The translations under genes and the position numbers were made by a program. A DNA stretch of 64,000 bases from Enterobacter cloacae. Lineage in GTDB: Bacteria; Pseudomonadota; Gammaproteobacteria; Enterobacterales; Enterobacteriaceae. Every line of letters begins with the position of its first letter. Positions within the stretch are counted from its first letter, which is position 1. This document shows positions 29,367 through 39,432 of the stretch, in pieces. Under the pieces are notes generated by a model, which worked only from the letters and a program-made list of their open reading frames with translations, ran no database searches and was not told the DNA's origin. The stretch covers positions 310,001 through 374,000 of the forward strand of contig NZ_JAALCJ010000002.1 in NCBI RefSeq assembly GCF_011078175.1. The letters are read 5' to 3'.

Positions 29367-32300
29367 TTACCCCAATATCCCCTTCAACACCGGCCCAATC
29401 TTCTCAAACGCCTGCGGTGAAATGATATCTACGTGGGCGCAATCCTGGCTGTAGACCTCCAGTTCCGCCACCCACGGCGCCCAGGCGACCTGTGGATCTA
29501 TCGTGCGCGTGCGCTCGGCGACAAACAGCGTTGCTTTGCCGTCAAACCGCGCGCTGTGCGCCGTAGTGAGCAGCCGCACCGCGTCCGCATAGTTGCCTTC
29601 AATGGCGTTAAACAGCTCGCTGGAACCCTGTCCCTGCTGCGCGGCGATAAACGCCTGACGTTCCCGCTCAATCTCCGCCAGTACCTCCGGATCGAGGCCG
29701 TTGGCCTCTTTCTCCGCCCAGTTCTGGGTTTCCGGCGGCCAGGTATCCAGCAGGCCGAGGAACGCCACCGCTTCACCTTGTTCGCGCAAATGGGCGGCAA
29801 TGCCCTGCGCCAGCGTACCGCCGAGGGAATAGCCGAACAGATAATACGGCCCCTGCGGCTGCTGCTTACGCAGCGTATTAAGGTGATGATCAATCACCCC
29901 ATCCAGATCCGCACACTGCTGCATCGGCCCTTCCGGTCGGGGAGACTGAATACCGGTGATAGACCAGCGCGGGCTGAGGTAGCGCGCCAGCACGCTGAAC
30001 TGCCAGGCAAAACCGGACGCCGGATGGAAGCAGAACAGCATCGGGCCGCTGCTTTCACGCAGCGGCAGAACGGTTTCATATCCCAGCCGCTGCGCCTGCT
30101 CGTCGTTCATTTTTAAGTCCAGCAGCGCGCTGAGCTTGCTCACCGTCGAGGCGACCATAACCTGCCCCGGCGTAACCTTGCGGTTGTACTTACGGCTGAG
30201 CTGTGCCGCGAGGCGCATCGCCAGCAGCGAGTGGCCGCCGAGGGCAAAGAAGTCGGCTTCGATATCGTTCACCTCGCAACCCAGCAGCGCGGCAAACGCC
30301 TGCGCCACGGCGACTTCGGTCTCCGTCTCCGGCGCGCGACCGGCGGTTTTGCTGGTCAGCTCCGGCGGCGGCAGCGCCTTGCGATCCAGCTTGCCGTTGG
30401 CGCTTAACGGCAGCGCGCTGATTTGCAGCATCACCACCGGCACCATATGCGGCGGAAGCTGCGCCTTCAGCGAGTCGAGCAGCGCGTCGCGATCCAGCGG
30501 CAAGCCGGATTCAGAAACCACATAGCCCACCAGCTGGCGGGCATCGCCGCCCGTGGCTGCGGCCTGGTTGATCACGCAGGCGTGCGCCACGGCCTGAGCC
30601 ACGTCCGGCAGCGCGAGCATCGCCCGGTCGATTTCGCCCAGCTCAATGCGCTGACCGCGGATTTTGAGCTGGTCATCGCTGCGGCCCAGGTATTCCACCG
30701 CCCCGTTGTCCAGCCAGCGGGCGACGTCGCCCGTGCGGTACATCCGCTCGCCGGGGGCAAACGGATCGGCGATAAAGCGGCTGGCGGTGAGGTCGGGGCG
30801 TCCCAGATACCCCTGCGCCAGCTGGATGCCGGTGAGATACAGATCCCCCGCCACGCCAAACGGCACCGGGCGCATCATCGCGTCCAGAATGCGCAGCCCC
30901 GTATTCCACACCGGGAAGCCGATCGGCACGCTGTTGCCTTCCACCGCTGCCAGCTCGGGGCCGTACGCCGGATACCAGCTGACGTCAACCGCCGCTTCGG
31001 TTGGGCCATAGAGATTGTGCAGCGGGGCATGGGTCAACAGTTCCCACTCGCGGCACAGCGCGGTCGGCAACGCCTCGCCGCTACAGAACACCTGCTTCAG
31101 CGTCCTGCAACAGTCGACGTTTTCCGGCGTCAGCGAGGCGACAAACGCCGCCAGCATCGAGGGCACGAAGTGGGTGGTAGTTACGCCATATTCTGCGAAG
31201 AAGCTCTGCATCGCCTGCGGATCGCGGTGCGCGTCCGGCTCGGCCATCACCAGCTTTGCCCCGGCGATAAATGGCCACCAGAACTCCCACACCGACACGT
31301 CAAAGCTGCACGGCGTTTTCTGCGCCACCACGTCATTCACCGTCAGCGGGTAGTGGTTCTGCATCCACTTCAGGCGGTTAACGATGGCGGTATGGCCGAC
31401 CATCACCCCTTTAGGGCGCCCCGTCGAACCGGAAGTAAAGATGATGTACGCGGTCTGCTCCGGCTTCGCCAGGCGCAGAGGTTCAGTACCCGCAGCAGGT
31501 AAAAGCATGTTGTAACTAAACGACGCTATGGGCAGATCGCTAAAGCGTGGAAGCTGCTCGTCGGTGGTAATCAGCAGGGACGGTTTTGCGTCCTCCAGCA
31601 TCATCCGCAGACGGTCGTCCGGGTAACCGGTGTCCAGCGGAAGCCACGCGGCGCCGGCTTCCACAATGCCGTGCAGCGCCAGGGTCAGGAACACCGAGCG
31701 CGGGAGAGCCACCGCCACGCTGTCGCCCGGCTTCACGCCGCGCGCGCGCAGCAGGCTTGCCAGCGCGACCACCTGCTCGCGCATCTGGCGGTAGTTCAGC
31801 TCAATGTGCGCATCCGCCAGCGCGGGGGCGTCCGGCGTTTTGCCTGCCTGTTCCGCCACCAGATCCGCCAGCGTGGTGGACGGCAGCGCCAGCCCGGTAT
31901 CGTTGATGCGCGCAAGCTGCGCGTACTCCTGCTCTGAAACGGTTTCCACGTCGCCACAGCGCAGGTCCGGACTGGCGGCAAACTGCGTCAGCATCGCGTC
32001 CAGCCGCGAAACGTGGCGCTTCAGCGTCGCCTCGTCGTAACGCTGCCTGTTGGCAAGGATCTCAATGCTCAGTCCGCCCTGCTCGTCCGGGAACAGCGCC
32101 AGCTCCAGATCGTTTACCGGGCCAGTCGCCAGCGTGTGGGTAATAGCCTCCACCCCGTCGAGTTCCAGCTGATAATCGAACACCTTGACGTTCAGCACCG
32201 GGCCGAACAGGGCTTCATCGCCTGCGGCCTTCCCGCTGTCACGCACGATCTGCTCGGCGTCGTAACGCTGATGGCGGCGCATCTTTTTCAGCTGGTTAGC

Positions 32301-33224
32301 CAGGCGCAGCGCCAGCTCCGGCAGGCTCTCCTGCGGGCGAATATCCACCGCCAGCGGCAGGACGTTGAGCACCGGTCCGGTTGCTGTCAGCGCGGCAGAC
32401 CCCATGCGGCGCATAAAAATAAACCCGGCGGCATAGTCCAGCCGTCCGGTCAGGCGGCCCAGCCACAGCGCCACCAGCGCAAGCGCCAGATCGGTACGCT
32501 GCGCCTGGCCCGCCATCTGTGCAAGCTGGCTAAACGCACGGCCGTCCATCGCCATTTTCAGGCGCAGGATGTCGGTGGTGGCGGCGCGTCCCGGCAGCGG
32601 CGCGGAAGAGAGCGAGACCGGAGAAGGAAGCTGTTTGCGCTGTTCGGCCCAGAAGGCGCCGTCGCGCTGATACGCCTCGCTGTCGCGATAGCGCTGATAC
32701 TCCTCCACCACCTCGGCGAACGGGGTAAACGGGGAGGCGGGCGCGGGTTCACCTTTCTGCCACGCAGCGTAAATGGCGGCGATATGGCGGGTAATGGCAG
32801 GGAAACTGAAGCCATCCACCACCAGATGATGATATCGCTGATACCAGTACCAGTGGCTTTCTCCCACCTGAATCAGCTGATGAAACGCCAGCGGCTGACC
32901 GCTGTCGACGCGCAGGTTCTGGTTGAGATCGGCCTCCATCAGCGCCACGGCGGCGTCGTGGGAGTCAACGTGCACGATGGACGGCTCCGGCAGGATCATG
33001 GCCTCATCGATCCACTGCCACACCTCACCCTTATCTTCAGCGAAACGCATCCGCAGGGTGTCGGCCTGCATCATGCCTTCAGCGATGGCTTTGGCCAGCA
33101 ACGGCGCATCGATAGCGCCTTTCAGCTCGGTGTAGTGCGCCACGCTCCAGGCGTTTGGCAGGGAAGAAAGCTGCTCTGCCATCCAGATCCCCGGCTGGGC
33201 GGCGACAAGGGGGAGACGGTTCAT
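29367..33224 (-). CDS. entF: EntF, enterobactin synthetase component F (NRPS)
   Basis: This 1285-residue non-ribosomal peptide synthetase activates serine, condenses it with DHB and cyclotrimerises the product. Domains in order are as follows. Condensation (about 1-430) has HHLVVDG at 132-138. Adenylation (about 450-960) has FTSGSTGRPKGV. The carrier (about 975-1045) has the phosphopantetheine serine in LGGHSLLA. The thioesterase (about 1060-1285) has nucleophile serine in FGYSLGGT and a C-terminal histidine in CAHVDII. All core motifs are intact. It overlaps ybdZ by four bases, in the operon fes-ybdZ-entF. Confidence 0.97.
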   Translation of the reverse strand: MNRLPLVAAQPGIWMAEQLSSLPNAWSVAHYTELKGAIDAPLLAKAIAEGMMQADTLRMRFAEDKGEVWQWIDEAMILPEPSIVHVDSHDAAVALMEADLNQNLRVDSGQPLAFHQLIQVGESHWYWYQRYHHLVVDGFSFPAITRHIAAIYAAWQKGEPAPASPFTPFAEVVEEYQRYRDSEAYQRDGAFWAEQRKQLPSPVSLSSAPLPGRAATTDILRLKMAMDGRAFSQLAQMAGQAQRTDLALALVALWLGRLTGRLDYAAGFIFMRRMGSAALTATGPVLNVLPLAVDIRPQESLPELALRLANQLKKMRRHQRYDAEQIVRDSGKAAGDEALFGPVLNVKVFDYQLELDGVEAITHTLATGPVNDLELALFPDEQGGLSIEILANRQRYDEATLKRHVSRLDAMLTQFAASPDLRCGDVETVSEQEYAQLARINDTGLALPSTTLADLVAEQAGKTPDAPALADAHIELNYRQMREQVVALASLLRARGVKPGDSVAVALPRSVFLTLALHGIVEAGAAWLPLDTGYPDDRLRMMLEDAKPSLLITTDEQLPRFSDLPIASFSYNMLLPAAGTEPLRLAKPEQTAYIIFTSGSTGRPKGVMVGHTAIVNRLKWMQNHYPLTVNDVVAQKTPCSFDVSVWEFWWPFIAGAKLVMAEPDAHRDPQAMQSFFAEYGVTTTHFVPSMLAAFVASLTPENVDCCRTLKQVFCSGEALPTALCREWELLTHAPLHNLYGPTEAAVDVSWYPAYGPELAAVEGNSVPIGFPVWNTGLRILDAMMRPVPFGVAGDLYLTGIQLAQGYLGRPDLTASRFIADPFAPGERMYRTGDVARWLDNGAVEYLGRSDDQLKIRGQRIELGEIDRAMLALPDVAQAVAHACVINQAAATGGDARQLVGYVVSESGLPLDRDALLDSLKAQLPPHMVPVVMLQISALPLSANGKLDRKALPPPELTSKTAGRAPETETEVAVAQAFAALLGCEVNDIEADFFALGGHSLLAMRLAAQLSRKYNRKVTPGQVMVASTVSKLSALLDLKMNDEQAQRLGYETVLPLRESSGPMLFCFHPASGFAWQFSVLARYLSPRWSITGIQSPRPEGPMQQCADLDGVIDHHLNTLRKQQPQGPYYLFGYSLGGTLAQGIAAHLREQGEAVAFLGLLDTWPPETQNWAEKEANGLDPEVLAEIERERQAFIAAQQGQGSSELFNAIEGNYADAVRLLTTAHSARFDGKATLFVAERTRTIDPQVAWAPWVAELEVYSQDCAHVDIISPQAFEKIGPVLKGILG

Positions 33225-33433
33225 GCGCGCTTCCCCGCAAAATAAGACGGCTCAAGCGTCTGCCAGTGTTCCGCCAGCCACTGCTGGCACGCCTCCTGAG
33301 ATTGCGGTTCGCAGACCACGCGCCAGCCTGCGGGCAGTTCGCACTGCTGCGGCCACAGGCTGTATTGCCCTTGGTCATTTTGCAAAATGGCGAACTGTCC
33401 CTGCGGATTATCGAAAGGATTGCTGAATTCCAT
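33221..33433 (-). CDS. ybdZ: YbdZ, MbtH-like protein
   Basis: This 70-residue MbtH-family protein binds and stabilises the EntF adenylation domain. The conserved core is visible: NPFD at 5-8, the 'QYSLWP' tryptophan and 'LPAGWRVV'. It starts ten bases after fes, and its stop overlaps the entF ATG as ATGA. Confidence 0.95.
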   Translation of the reverse strand: MEFSNPFDNPQGQFAILQNDQGQYSLWPQQCELPAGWRVVCEPQSQEACQQWLAEHWQTLEPSYFAGKRA

Positions 33434-33443
33434 ACAGACTCCG

Positions 33444-34643
33444 TTAGTGAATAAGCGGCTGCCAGAGGATCATCAGCCCCTGCGTCAGCCCACCGCGCCA
33501 GCACAGCGCATCGTGTCCGCCGTCAACCTGACGCCAGAAAACCGGCTGCTGCGTGTGTAGTTCGGCGAGGATCGCCTGGTTTGTGCGCAAGATAAGCGGT
33601 TCATTGCGCCCGGCCTCAAGGACGATGCGCAGCCCGCGAGCGGTTTTTTCACCCGCTTTAAGTTGTTCGATGAGCAACCCGTCCTGCTGTGCGCCGCGGT
33701 GCGGCCACCAGTAGGATCCGGACTGGCTGAGGATGCAGCCAAAACGCTGCGGCCAGTTAAGACCGGCATAAAGGGAAGAGAGCCCGCCGAAGCTCTGACC
33801 CGCCACCACGGTACGGTCGGGGCGATCGCTGAACGGGGCAATGTTTTTTACCTGTGGGAGAAGTTCTTCCTGCACCGCCAGCCAGAAATCGGGATTGCAC
33901 GGCAGCTCGCGGCTGCGGTGTGCGGTATCGATGACGTCGATCAGCACGTAAACCGCAGGCGGCAGCTTACCGTCGCGCGTGAGCGATGCCAGTGCAGGCC
34001 AGACGGGCATACTTTCGGCCCAGAACTGGCCATCAAGCAGCACCGCCAGCGGGCGCTCGGGGCTTTCATCGCCGGTGGTAAAAATCCACACGCGGCGATG
34101 GTTCTTCAGACGCGCGCTGTGCCACTCAATGCAAACGGGCTTTTTGTACCGTGCATCGGGCCGGTTCCAGCCCGGTTGCACCGGAGCCTCCGGCATCTCC
34201 AGTGCCGAGACGGCGTGACCACGCCCGCCGCGCCAGCTCTGCGGATTCAGTGGATCAGAAATTGCGTGTGGCAACAGTTTGCGCCAGCCTTCACGCAGCG
34301 CCATGCGGTCCGGCTGCTCGCCTTCAAACACTGCGCTGGCAAAATCGTTTTCATTATCGGAGGGGATAAAGCAGTAGCTCCCGCGCCATTCGGGGCTGAA
34401 TTCGCCCTGCCACTGCCAGACGTCGGTATCCGGAATGCGTTCAAGGGACTGCGGACGGGCATTCTGATGGTGATCGGTCACGCCGGTGACGTAGAGCCAG
34501 ACGCGTTTCACCGTCGAGGTTTTCTGCGTTCCCGCCGGGTCCCGCCACCAGAAGGTGACGCGATAGTTTTCCTGATGACGTTCCCGTTCCGGCCCATTTT
34601 TCGCCTGCCACCACGCTTCACTTCCGGTTGTTAACGCCGTCAC
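33444..34643 (-). CDS. fes: Fes, enterobactin esterase
   Basis: This 399-residue cytosolic esterase cleaves ferric enterobactin to release iron. The N-terminal domain has 'FWWRDP' and 'VWLYVTGVTDHH'. The C-terminal alpha/beta-hydrolase has the nucleophile serine in VVAGQSFGGLSS and the late histidine in 'VDGGHDALCWRGG'. I use GTG 34643, which reproduces the E. coli start (TAL.. after Met); the open frame upstream to 34775 crosses the Fur region and is not supported. It heads fes-ybdZ-entF. Confidence 0.93.
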   Translation of the reverse strand: MTALTTGSEAWWQAKNGPERERHQENYRVTFWWRDPAGTQKTSTVKRVWLYVTGVTDHHQNARPQSLERIPDTDVWQWQGEFSPEWRGSYCFIPSDNENDFASAVFEGEQPDRMALREGWRKLLPHAISDPLNPQSWRGGRGHAVSALEMPEAPVQPGWNRPDARYKKPVCIEWHSARLKNHRRVWIFTTGDESPERPLAVLLDGQFWAESMPVWPALASLTRDGKLPPAVYVLIDVIDTAHRSRELPCNPDFWLAVQEELLPQVKNIAPFSDRPDRTVVAGQSFGGLSSLYAGLNWPQRFGCILSQSGSYWWPHRGAQQDGLLIEQLKAGEKTARGLRIVLEAGRNEPLILRTNQAILAELHTQQPVFWRQVDGGHDALCWRGGLTQGLMILWQPLIH

Positions 34644-34693
34644 CCTTATAACCCCATGTTTCACAGTCTTTTTTGTTTCAGAGCAAATTTTAT

Positions 34694-34729
34694 TGATAAT
34701 ATTATTGATAACTATTTGCATTTGCAATA
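34694..34729. promoter_or_regulatory. Fur-binding region between fes and fepA
   Basis: An AT-rich stretch contains two spaced GATAA hexamers and TTGCATTTGCAA, closely resembling the known E. coli fes-fepA Fur operator. It serves two divergent promoters. Individual box edges are uncertain. Confidence 0.65.
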
Positions 34730-34791
34730 GCGTAATGCCCGCGCTGTGGGAAGCGCGTTGTTCATAAATAACCATAAAAGCGGGACGTACA

Positions 34792-37032
34792 ATGAATAAG
34801 AAGATTCACTCTCTGGCCTTGCTGGTCAATTTAGGGATTTATGGTGCCGCGCTGCCCGCCATGGCAGACGACAACACCGCCTCCGCGCAGCACGAAGACA
34901 CCATGGTGATCACCGCCGCCGAGCAGAATTTACAGGCGCCGGGCGTGTCAACCATCACCGCCGACGAAATCCGCAAAAACCCGCCCGCGCGCGACGTAGC
35001 GGAAATTATCCGTACCATGCCGGGCGTTAACCTGACCGGCAACTCTACCAGCGGCCAGCGCGGGAATAACCGTCAGATTGACATTCGCGGTATGGGCCCG
35101 GAAAACACCCTGATCCTGATCGACGGTAAGCCAGTCACAAGCCGCAACTCCATCCGTCTGGGCTGGCGCGGCGAGCGTGATACGCGCGGCGACACCGGCT
35201 GGGTACCGCCGGAGATGATCGAACGCATCGAAGTGATCCGTGGCCCGGCCGCTGCCCGCTACGGCAACGGCGCGGCAGGCGGCGTGGTGAACATCATCAC
35301 CAAAAAATTCGACGACCAGTGGCACGGCTCCTGGAGCACTTACCTGAATGCGCCGGAACATAAAGACGAAGGTTCCACGAAGCGCACCAACTTCAGCCTG
35401 AGCGGCCCGCTGGGCGGCGACTTCAGCTTCCGTATGTACGGTAATCTGGACAAAACCCAGGCCGACGCGTGGGACATCAACCAGGGTCACCAGTCCGAGC
35501 GCACGGGCGCTTACGCCAACACCCTCCCCGCAGGCCGTGAAGGTGTAGAGAACAAAGATATCAACGGCGTGGTGCGCTGGGACTTCGCGCCGATGCAGTC
35601 GCTGGAGTTTGAAGCGGGCTACAGCCGCCAGAACAACCTCTACGCGGGCGATACCCAGAACACCAACAATGACAACGCGCTGGTGAAGAAGAACTACGGT
35701 AAAGAAACTAACCGAATCTATCGTCAGAACTTCGCGGTAACCTGGAATGGCGGCTGGGATAACGGCATCACCACCAGCAACTGGGCGCAGTACGAGCACA
35801 CCCGCAACTCCCGTCTGGGCGAAGGGCTTGCGGGCGGTACGGAAGGCCTTTTCAACAGCAATAAATTTACCGATACCGATCTGGCCGACGTAATGCTGCA
35901 CAGCGAAATCAACCTGCCGATTGATTTCCTCGTCAACCAGAACCTGACGCTCGGCACCGAGTGGAACCAGCAGCGGATGAAAGACTCCATCTCCTTCACG
36001 CAAACCCAGCAGGGCGGCACCATCCCGGGCATGAGCGAAGACCGTAGCCCGTACACGTCAGCGGAGATCTTCTCCCTGTTCGCCGAAAACAACATGGAGC
36101 TGACCGACAGCACCATGCTGACGCCTGCCCTGCGCTTCGATCACCACACCATCGTCGGCAATAACTGGAGCCCGTCCCTGAACCTGTCGCAAGGTCTGGG
36201 GGATGACTTCACCCTGAAGATGGGCATTGCGCGCGCCTATAAAGCGCCGAGCCTGTACCAGACCAACCCGAACTACCTGCTGTACAGTAAAGGCCAGGGC
36301 TGCTACGCCAGTTCCGACGGCGTGGGCTGCTACATGATGGGTAACGACGATCTGAAAGCCGAAACCAGCATTAACAAAGAGATTGGCCTGGAGTGGAAAC
36401 GCGACGGCTGGCTGGCGGGCGTGACCTGGTTCCGCAACGATTACCGCAACAAAATTGAAGCGGGTTACGCGCCGATTGGCCAGACGTCCACCAGCAAAGT
36501 CACCACCGATATCTACCAGTGGGAAAACGTGCCGAAGGCAGTGGTGGAAGGTCTGGAAGGCTCCCTGAACGTGCCGGTCAGCGACACGATTAACTGGACG
36601 AACAACATCACGTACATGCTGCAAAGCAAGAACAAAGAGACCGGCGATCGTCTGTCGATCATCCCGGAGTATACGCTGAATTCCACCCTGAGCTGGCAGG
36701 TACGCCAGGATGTCTCATTGCAGTCGACCTTCACCTGGTACGGCAAGCAGCAGCCGAAAAAGTACAACTACAAAGGTCAGCCGGTGACCGGGTCTGAGAA
36801 AGATGAAGTCAGCCCGTACAGCATCGTTGGCCTGAGCGCGACCTGGGACGTGACGAAAAACGTCAGCCTGACCGGCGGCGTGGACAACGTCTTCGACAAG
36901 CGTCAGTGGCGCGCCGGTAACGCCCAGACCACGGGTAATACTACGACGGGGGCGTATATGTACGGTGCGGGGGCGTATACGTATAATGAGCCGGGTCGCA
37001 CCTGGTATATGAGCGTAAATACGAGGTTCTGA
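34792..37032 (+). CDS. fepA: FepA, TonB-dependent ferric enterobactin outer-membrane receptor
   Basis: This 746-residue receptor has a signal peptide of about 25 residues (cleavage at AMA), TonB box DTMVITA at 36-42, a plug domain with 'IRGMGPENTLILIDGKPV' and 'IEVIRGPAAARYGNGAAGGVVNIIT', then a 22-strand barrel ending in the aromatic 'WYMSVNTRF' with terminal F. It also serves as a colicin and phage receptor in relatives. It diverges from fes across the Fur region. A REP and entD follow. Confidence 0.97.
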   Translation: MNKKIHSLALLVNLGIYGAALPAMADDNTASAQHEDTMVITAAEQNLQAPGVSTITADEIRKNPPARDVAEIIRTMPGVNLTGNSTSGQRGNNRQIDIRGMGPENTLILIDGKPVTSRNSIRLGWRGERDTRGDTGWVPPEMIERIEVIRGPAAARYGNGAAGGVVNIITKKFDDQWHGSWSTYLNAPEHKDEGSTKRTNFSLSGPLGGDFSFRMYGNLDKTQADAWDINQGHQSERTGAYANTLPAGREGVENKDINGVVRWDFAPMQSLEFEAGYSRQNNLYAGDTQNTNNDNALVKKNYGKETNRIYRQNFAVTWNGGWDNGITTSNWAQYEHTRNSRLGEGLAGGTEGLFNSNKFTDTDLADVMLHSEINLPIDFLVNQNLTLGTEWNQQRMKDSISFTQTQQGGTIPGMSEDRSPYTSAEIFSLFAENNMELTDSTMLTPALRFDHHTIVGNNWSPSLNLSQGLGDDFTLKMGIARAYKAPSLYQTNPNYLLYSKGQGCYASSDGVGCYMMGNDDLKAETSINKEIGLEWKRDGWLAGVTWFRNDYRNKIEAGYAPIGQTSTSKVTTDIYQWENVPKAVVEGLEGSLNVPVSDTINWTNNITYMLQSKNKETGDRLSIIPEYTLNSTLSWQVRQDVSLQSTFTWYGKQQPKKYNYKGQPVTGSEKDEVSPYSIVGLSATWDVTKNVSLTGGVDNVFDKRQWRAGNAQTTGNTTTGAYMYGAGAYTYNEPGRTWYMSVNTRF

Positions 37033-37046
37033 TACAGGCAATGACT

Positions 37047-37082
37047 TCCCCCTCTCCCCGTGGGAGAGGGCCGGGGTGAGGG
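37047..37082. repeat. Pyrimidine-rich REP element between fepA and entD
   Basis: CCCCCTCTCCCC-GT-GGGAGAGGG with a CCGGGGTGAGGG tail, 14 bases after the fepA stop. Confidence 0.65.
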
Positions 37083-37122
37083 AGGGCATCAGGCCGCACT
37101 ATTCGTTGAAAAAGGGAGAACC

Positions 37123-37794
37123 ATGCACACAACCCACAGCACGTTCATTCTCGCCGCCCTTACCGTGCACCGCATCACCTTCGACCCAACCACCTTTACC
37201 GACGCCGATCTCCTCTGGCTGCCCCATCACGCTGAGCTTTCAAACGCCGGACGCAAACGCAAAGCCGAGCATCTTGCCGGGCGTATCGCCGCCGCATACG
37301 CATTAAACGATCGCACGATTCCCGGCATTGGCCCCAGCGGGGAACCGCTCTGGCCACAAGGTATTTCCGGCAGCATCACCCACAGCAACGCGCAGGCGAT
37401 GGCCGTCGTCACGCAGTACCCTGCGCTTATCGGCATCGATTGTGAAACGATCCTCCCCGAAAACGAAGCCCGGGAAATCAAAGACGGCATTATTGATGCG
37501 CAGGAAGAGAGCGTCCTTTCCCACTCGGGTTACCCGTTCGCCCTCGCCCTGACGCTGGTGTTTAGCGCCAAAGAGAGCCTGTTCAAAGCCCTCTTTCCGC
37601 AGGTGCAGGCCTGGATGGGATTTGACAGCGCCCGCGTCACGCAACTTGTCGAAAAGACGCTTACGCTGGCATTGACCTGCCAGTGCGCGGGCTATCCCGA
37701 AGGCACCGCCTTCACCCTTCACTGGCAGCAGCACGGCGAACAGGCGATCACCCTGCTGTCGCACTCTCCTGCCGACGAGCCTTCACGCTGGTAA
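37123..37794 (+). CDS. entD: EntD, phosphopantetheinyl transferase
   Basis: This 223-residue Sfp-type transferase installs the phosphopantetheine arm on EntB and EntF. It has the conserved 'GSITHSNAQAMAV', 'LIGIDCETI' (metal-ligand D and E) and 'FSAKESLFKALFP' motifs. ATG 37123 has AAGGGAGAA upstream; the earlier open frame is within the REP. It is slightly longer than the E. coli protein. Its last 47 bases overlap the 3' end of sitD on the opposite strand. Confidence 0.92.
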   Translation: MHTTHSTFILAALTVHRITFDPTTFTDADLLWLPHHAELSNAGRKRKAEHLAGRIAAAYALNDRTIPGIGPSGEPLWPQGISGSITHSNAQAMAVVTQYPALIGIDCETILPENEAREIKDGIIDAQEESVLSHSGYPFALALTLVFSAKESLFKALFPQVQAWMGFDSARVTQLVEKTLTLALTCQCAGYPEGTAFTLHWQQHGEQAITLLSHSPADEPSRW

Positions 37795-38587
37795 CCACAA
37801 ACGTCACGATAAACACCACTGCAAACAGCACCACAATGGTCGGCGCGGGCGCGCTGTCGAGATAAAACGACGCATACACGCCGCTTACCGACACGAGGGC
37901 TGAAACGGCTACCGCCACCAGCAGCGCCATGTGGAAGCGCCGGGTAATGAGCACCGCAACCGCGCCGGGGGCAATCAGCAGGGAAATCGAGAGAATGATC
38001 CCCACCGCTTTCAGCGTCGCGACGATAGTCAGCGAAACCATGCACAGTAAGCCGTAGTGCAGCCAGCGGGTGCGCAGACCGCTCGCCTGCGCCTGCTGAT
38101 AATCGAAGCAGAACAGCAGAAAGTCCCGCCACTTCAGGCCAATTACCAGCGCAATCAGCCCCGCCACAACACCGCTTTGCAGAATGTCCATCCCGTTAAT
38201 ACCCAGCATATCGCCGAACAGAATATGGTCGAGGTGCACCTCGGGTTTAACGGCGATGTAAAGGATCAGCCCGGCACCGAACATGCCGGAAAAGACGATC
38301 CCCATCACCGTGTCCTGCTTGATGCGGCTGTTATCTTTCAGGTATCCGGTGGCGACCGCGCAGAACAATCCGGCGACGAACGCGCCCAGCGCCAGCGGCA
38401 GGCCCATCATCCAGGCCAGCACGACGCCGGGAAACACCGCGTGGCTCATGGCGTCGCCCATCAGCGCCCAGCCTTTCAGCACCAAAAAGACCGACAGCAG
38501 CGCGCAGGGCACGGCCACCAGAAGTGAAATCAGCAGCGCGTTGTTCATAAACGCAAACTGGAACGGTTCGAGGAGCAGCGCCATCAT
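37748..38587 (-). CDS. sitD: SitD, Mn/Fe ABC transporter permease
   Basis: This 279-residue ABC-3 family membrane permease has about eight hydrophobic helices, with 'GDAMSHAVFPGVVLAW' near residue 45-60, the family signature. ATG 38587 gives an ATGA overlap with the sitC stop. The stop lies inside entD on the opposite strand. It pairs with SitC to form the channel. Confidence 0.92.
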   Translation of the reverse strand: MMALLLEPFQFAFMNNALLISLLVAVPCALLSVFLVLKGWALMGDAMSHAVFPGVVLAWMMGLPLALGAFVAGLFCAVATGYLKDNSRIKQDTVMGIVFSGMFGAGLILYIAVKPEVHLDHILFGDMLGINGMDILQSGVVAGLIALVIGLKWRDFLLFCFDYQQAQASGLRTRWLHYGLLCMVSLTIVATLKAVGIILSISLLIAPGAVAVLITRRFHMALLVAVAVSALVSVSGVYASFYLDSAPAPTIVVLFAVVFIVTFVVTSVKARRQESATAG

Positions 38588-39432
38588 GAATGTGCCTCCT
38601 GCGCCCGACGGCGGCTGGCGAGCAGCCCGTGCTTCGGGGCAAAGACGAACGCCAGCAGGAACAGCAGCGTCTGGGCAACCACGATAATACCGCCGGTCGC
38701 GCCGTCGAGATAATAGCTCGCCCACGCGCCGAGGAAGCTGGTAATGCTGCCAATGGCGACGGCAATCATCAGCAGACGCGGGAAGCGATCGGTGAGCAGC
38801 CACGCGGTCGCGCCGGGCGTGACCACAAGGCAGATCACCAGAAACGCGCCGACGGTTTGCAGCGCCGCCACGGTAGAGACCGCCAGCAGCGTAAAGAAGA
38901 GAATTTTCAGGCGTTCAGGACGCAGACCGATGGCGCGGGCGTGGTTCTCATCAAAAAAGGTCACCATCAGATCTTTCCATTTGAACAGCAGGATAACCAT
39001 CGACACCACGCCGATAATCGCCAGCTGGACGATGTCTTCCTGGGCAATGGCGAGAATATTGCCGAGGACGATGGTCTGAATGTTCACCGAGGTCGGGTTG
39101 AGCGAGACCATAAACAGCCCCAGACCGAAAAAGGAGGAGAAGATCAGCCCAATGATGGCATCCTCTTTCAGGCGGCTGCGCTGGTTGAGAAACAGCATGC
39201 TGCCCGCCGCCAGCCCGCCCGATAAAAATGCCCCCAGCGAAAACGGCAGCCCGAGCATGTAGGCTCCCGCCACCCCCGGCACGATGGAGTGCGAGAGCGC
39301 ATCGCCAATCAGCGACCAGCCTTTGAGCATCAGATAGCACGAGAGAAACGCGCACAGCCCACCCACCATCGCCGAAACCCACATCGCGTTCAGCATGTAC
39401 TCGTAGCCGAAGGGTTCGAGAAGCGCGTTCAT
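38584..39432 (-). CDS. sitC: SitC, Mn/Fe ABC transporter permease
   Basis: This 282-residue ABC-3 family permease has the paralogous signature '[17 protein letters not shown]' and several hydrophobic helices. It overlaps sitB and sitD by four bases each, so the four genes form one coupled operon, sitA-sitB-sitC-sitD. Confidence 0.93.
   Translation of the reverse strand: MNALLEPFGYEYMLNAMWVSAMVGGLCAFLSCYLMLKGWSLIGDALSHSIVPGVAGAYMLGLPFSLGAFLSGGLAAGSMLFLNQRSRLKEDAIIGLIFSSFFGLGLFMVSLNPTSVNIQTIVLGNILAIAQEDIVQLAIIGVVSMVILLFKWKDLMVTFFDENHARAIGLRPERLKILFFTLLAVSTVAALQTVGAFLVICLVVTPGATAWLLTDRFPRLLMIAVAIGSITSFLGAWASYYLDGATGGIIVVAQTLLFLLAFVFAPKHGLLASRRRAQEAHS

Noticed and set aside
30423-31502. 359-residue open frame antisense to entF
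   Set aside because: Mirror of EntF codon bias; composition typical of antisense frames in GC-rich genes.
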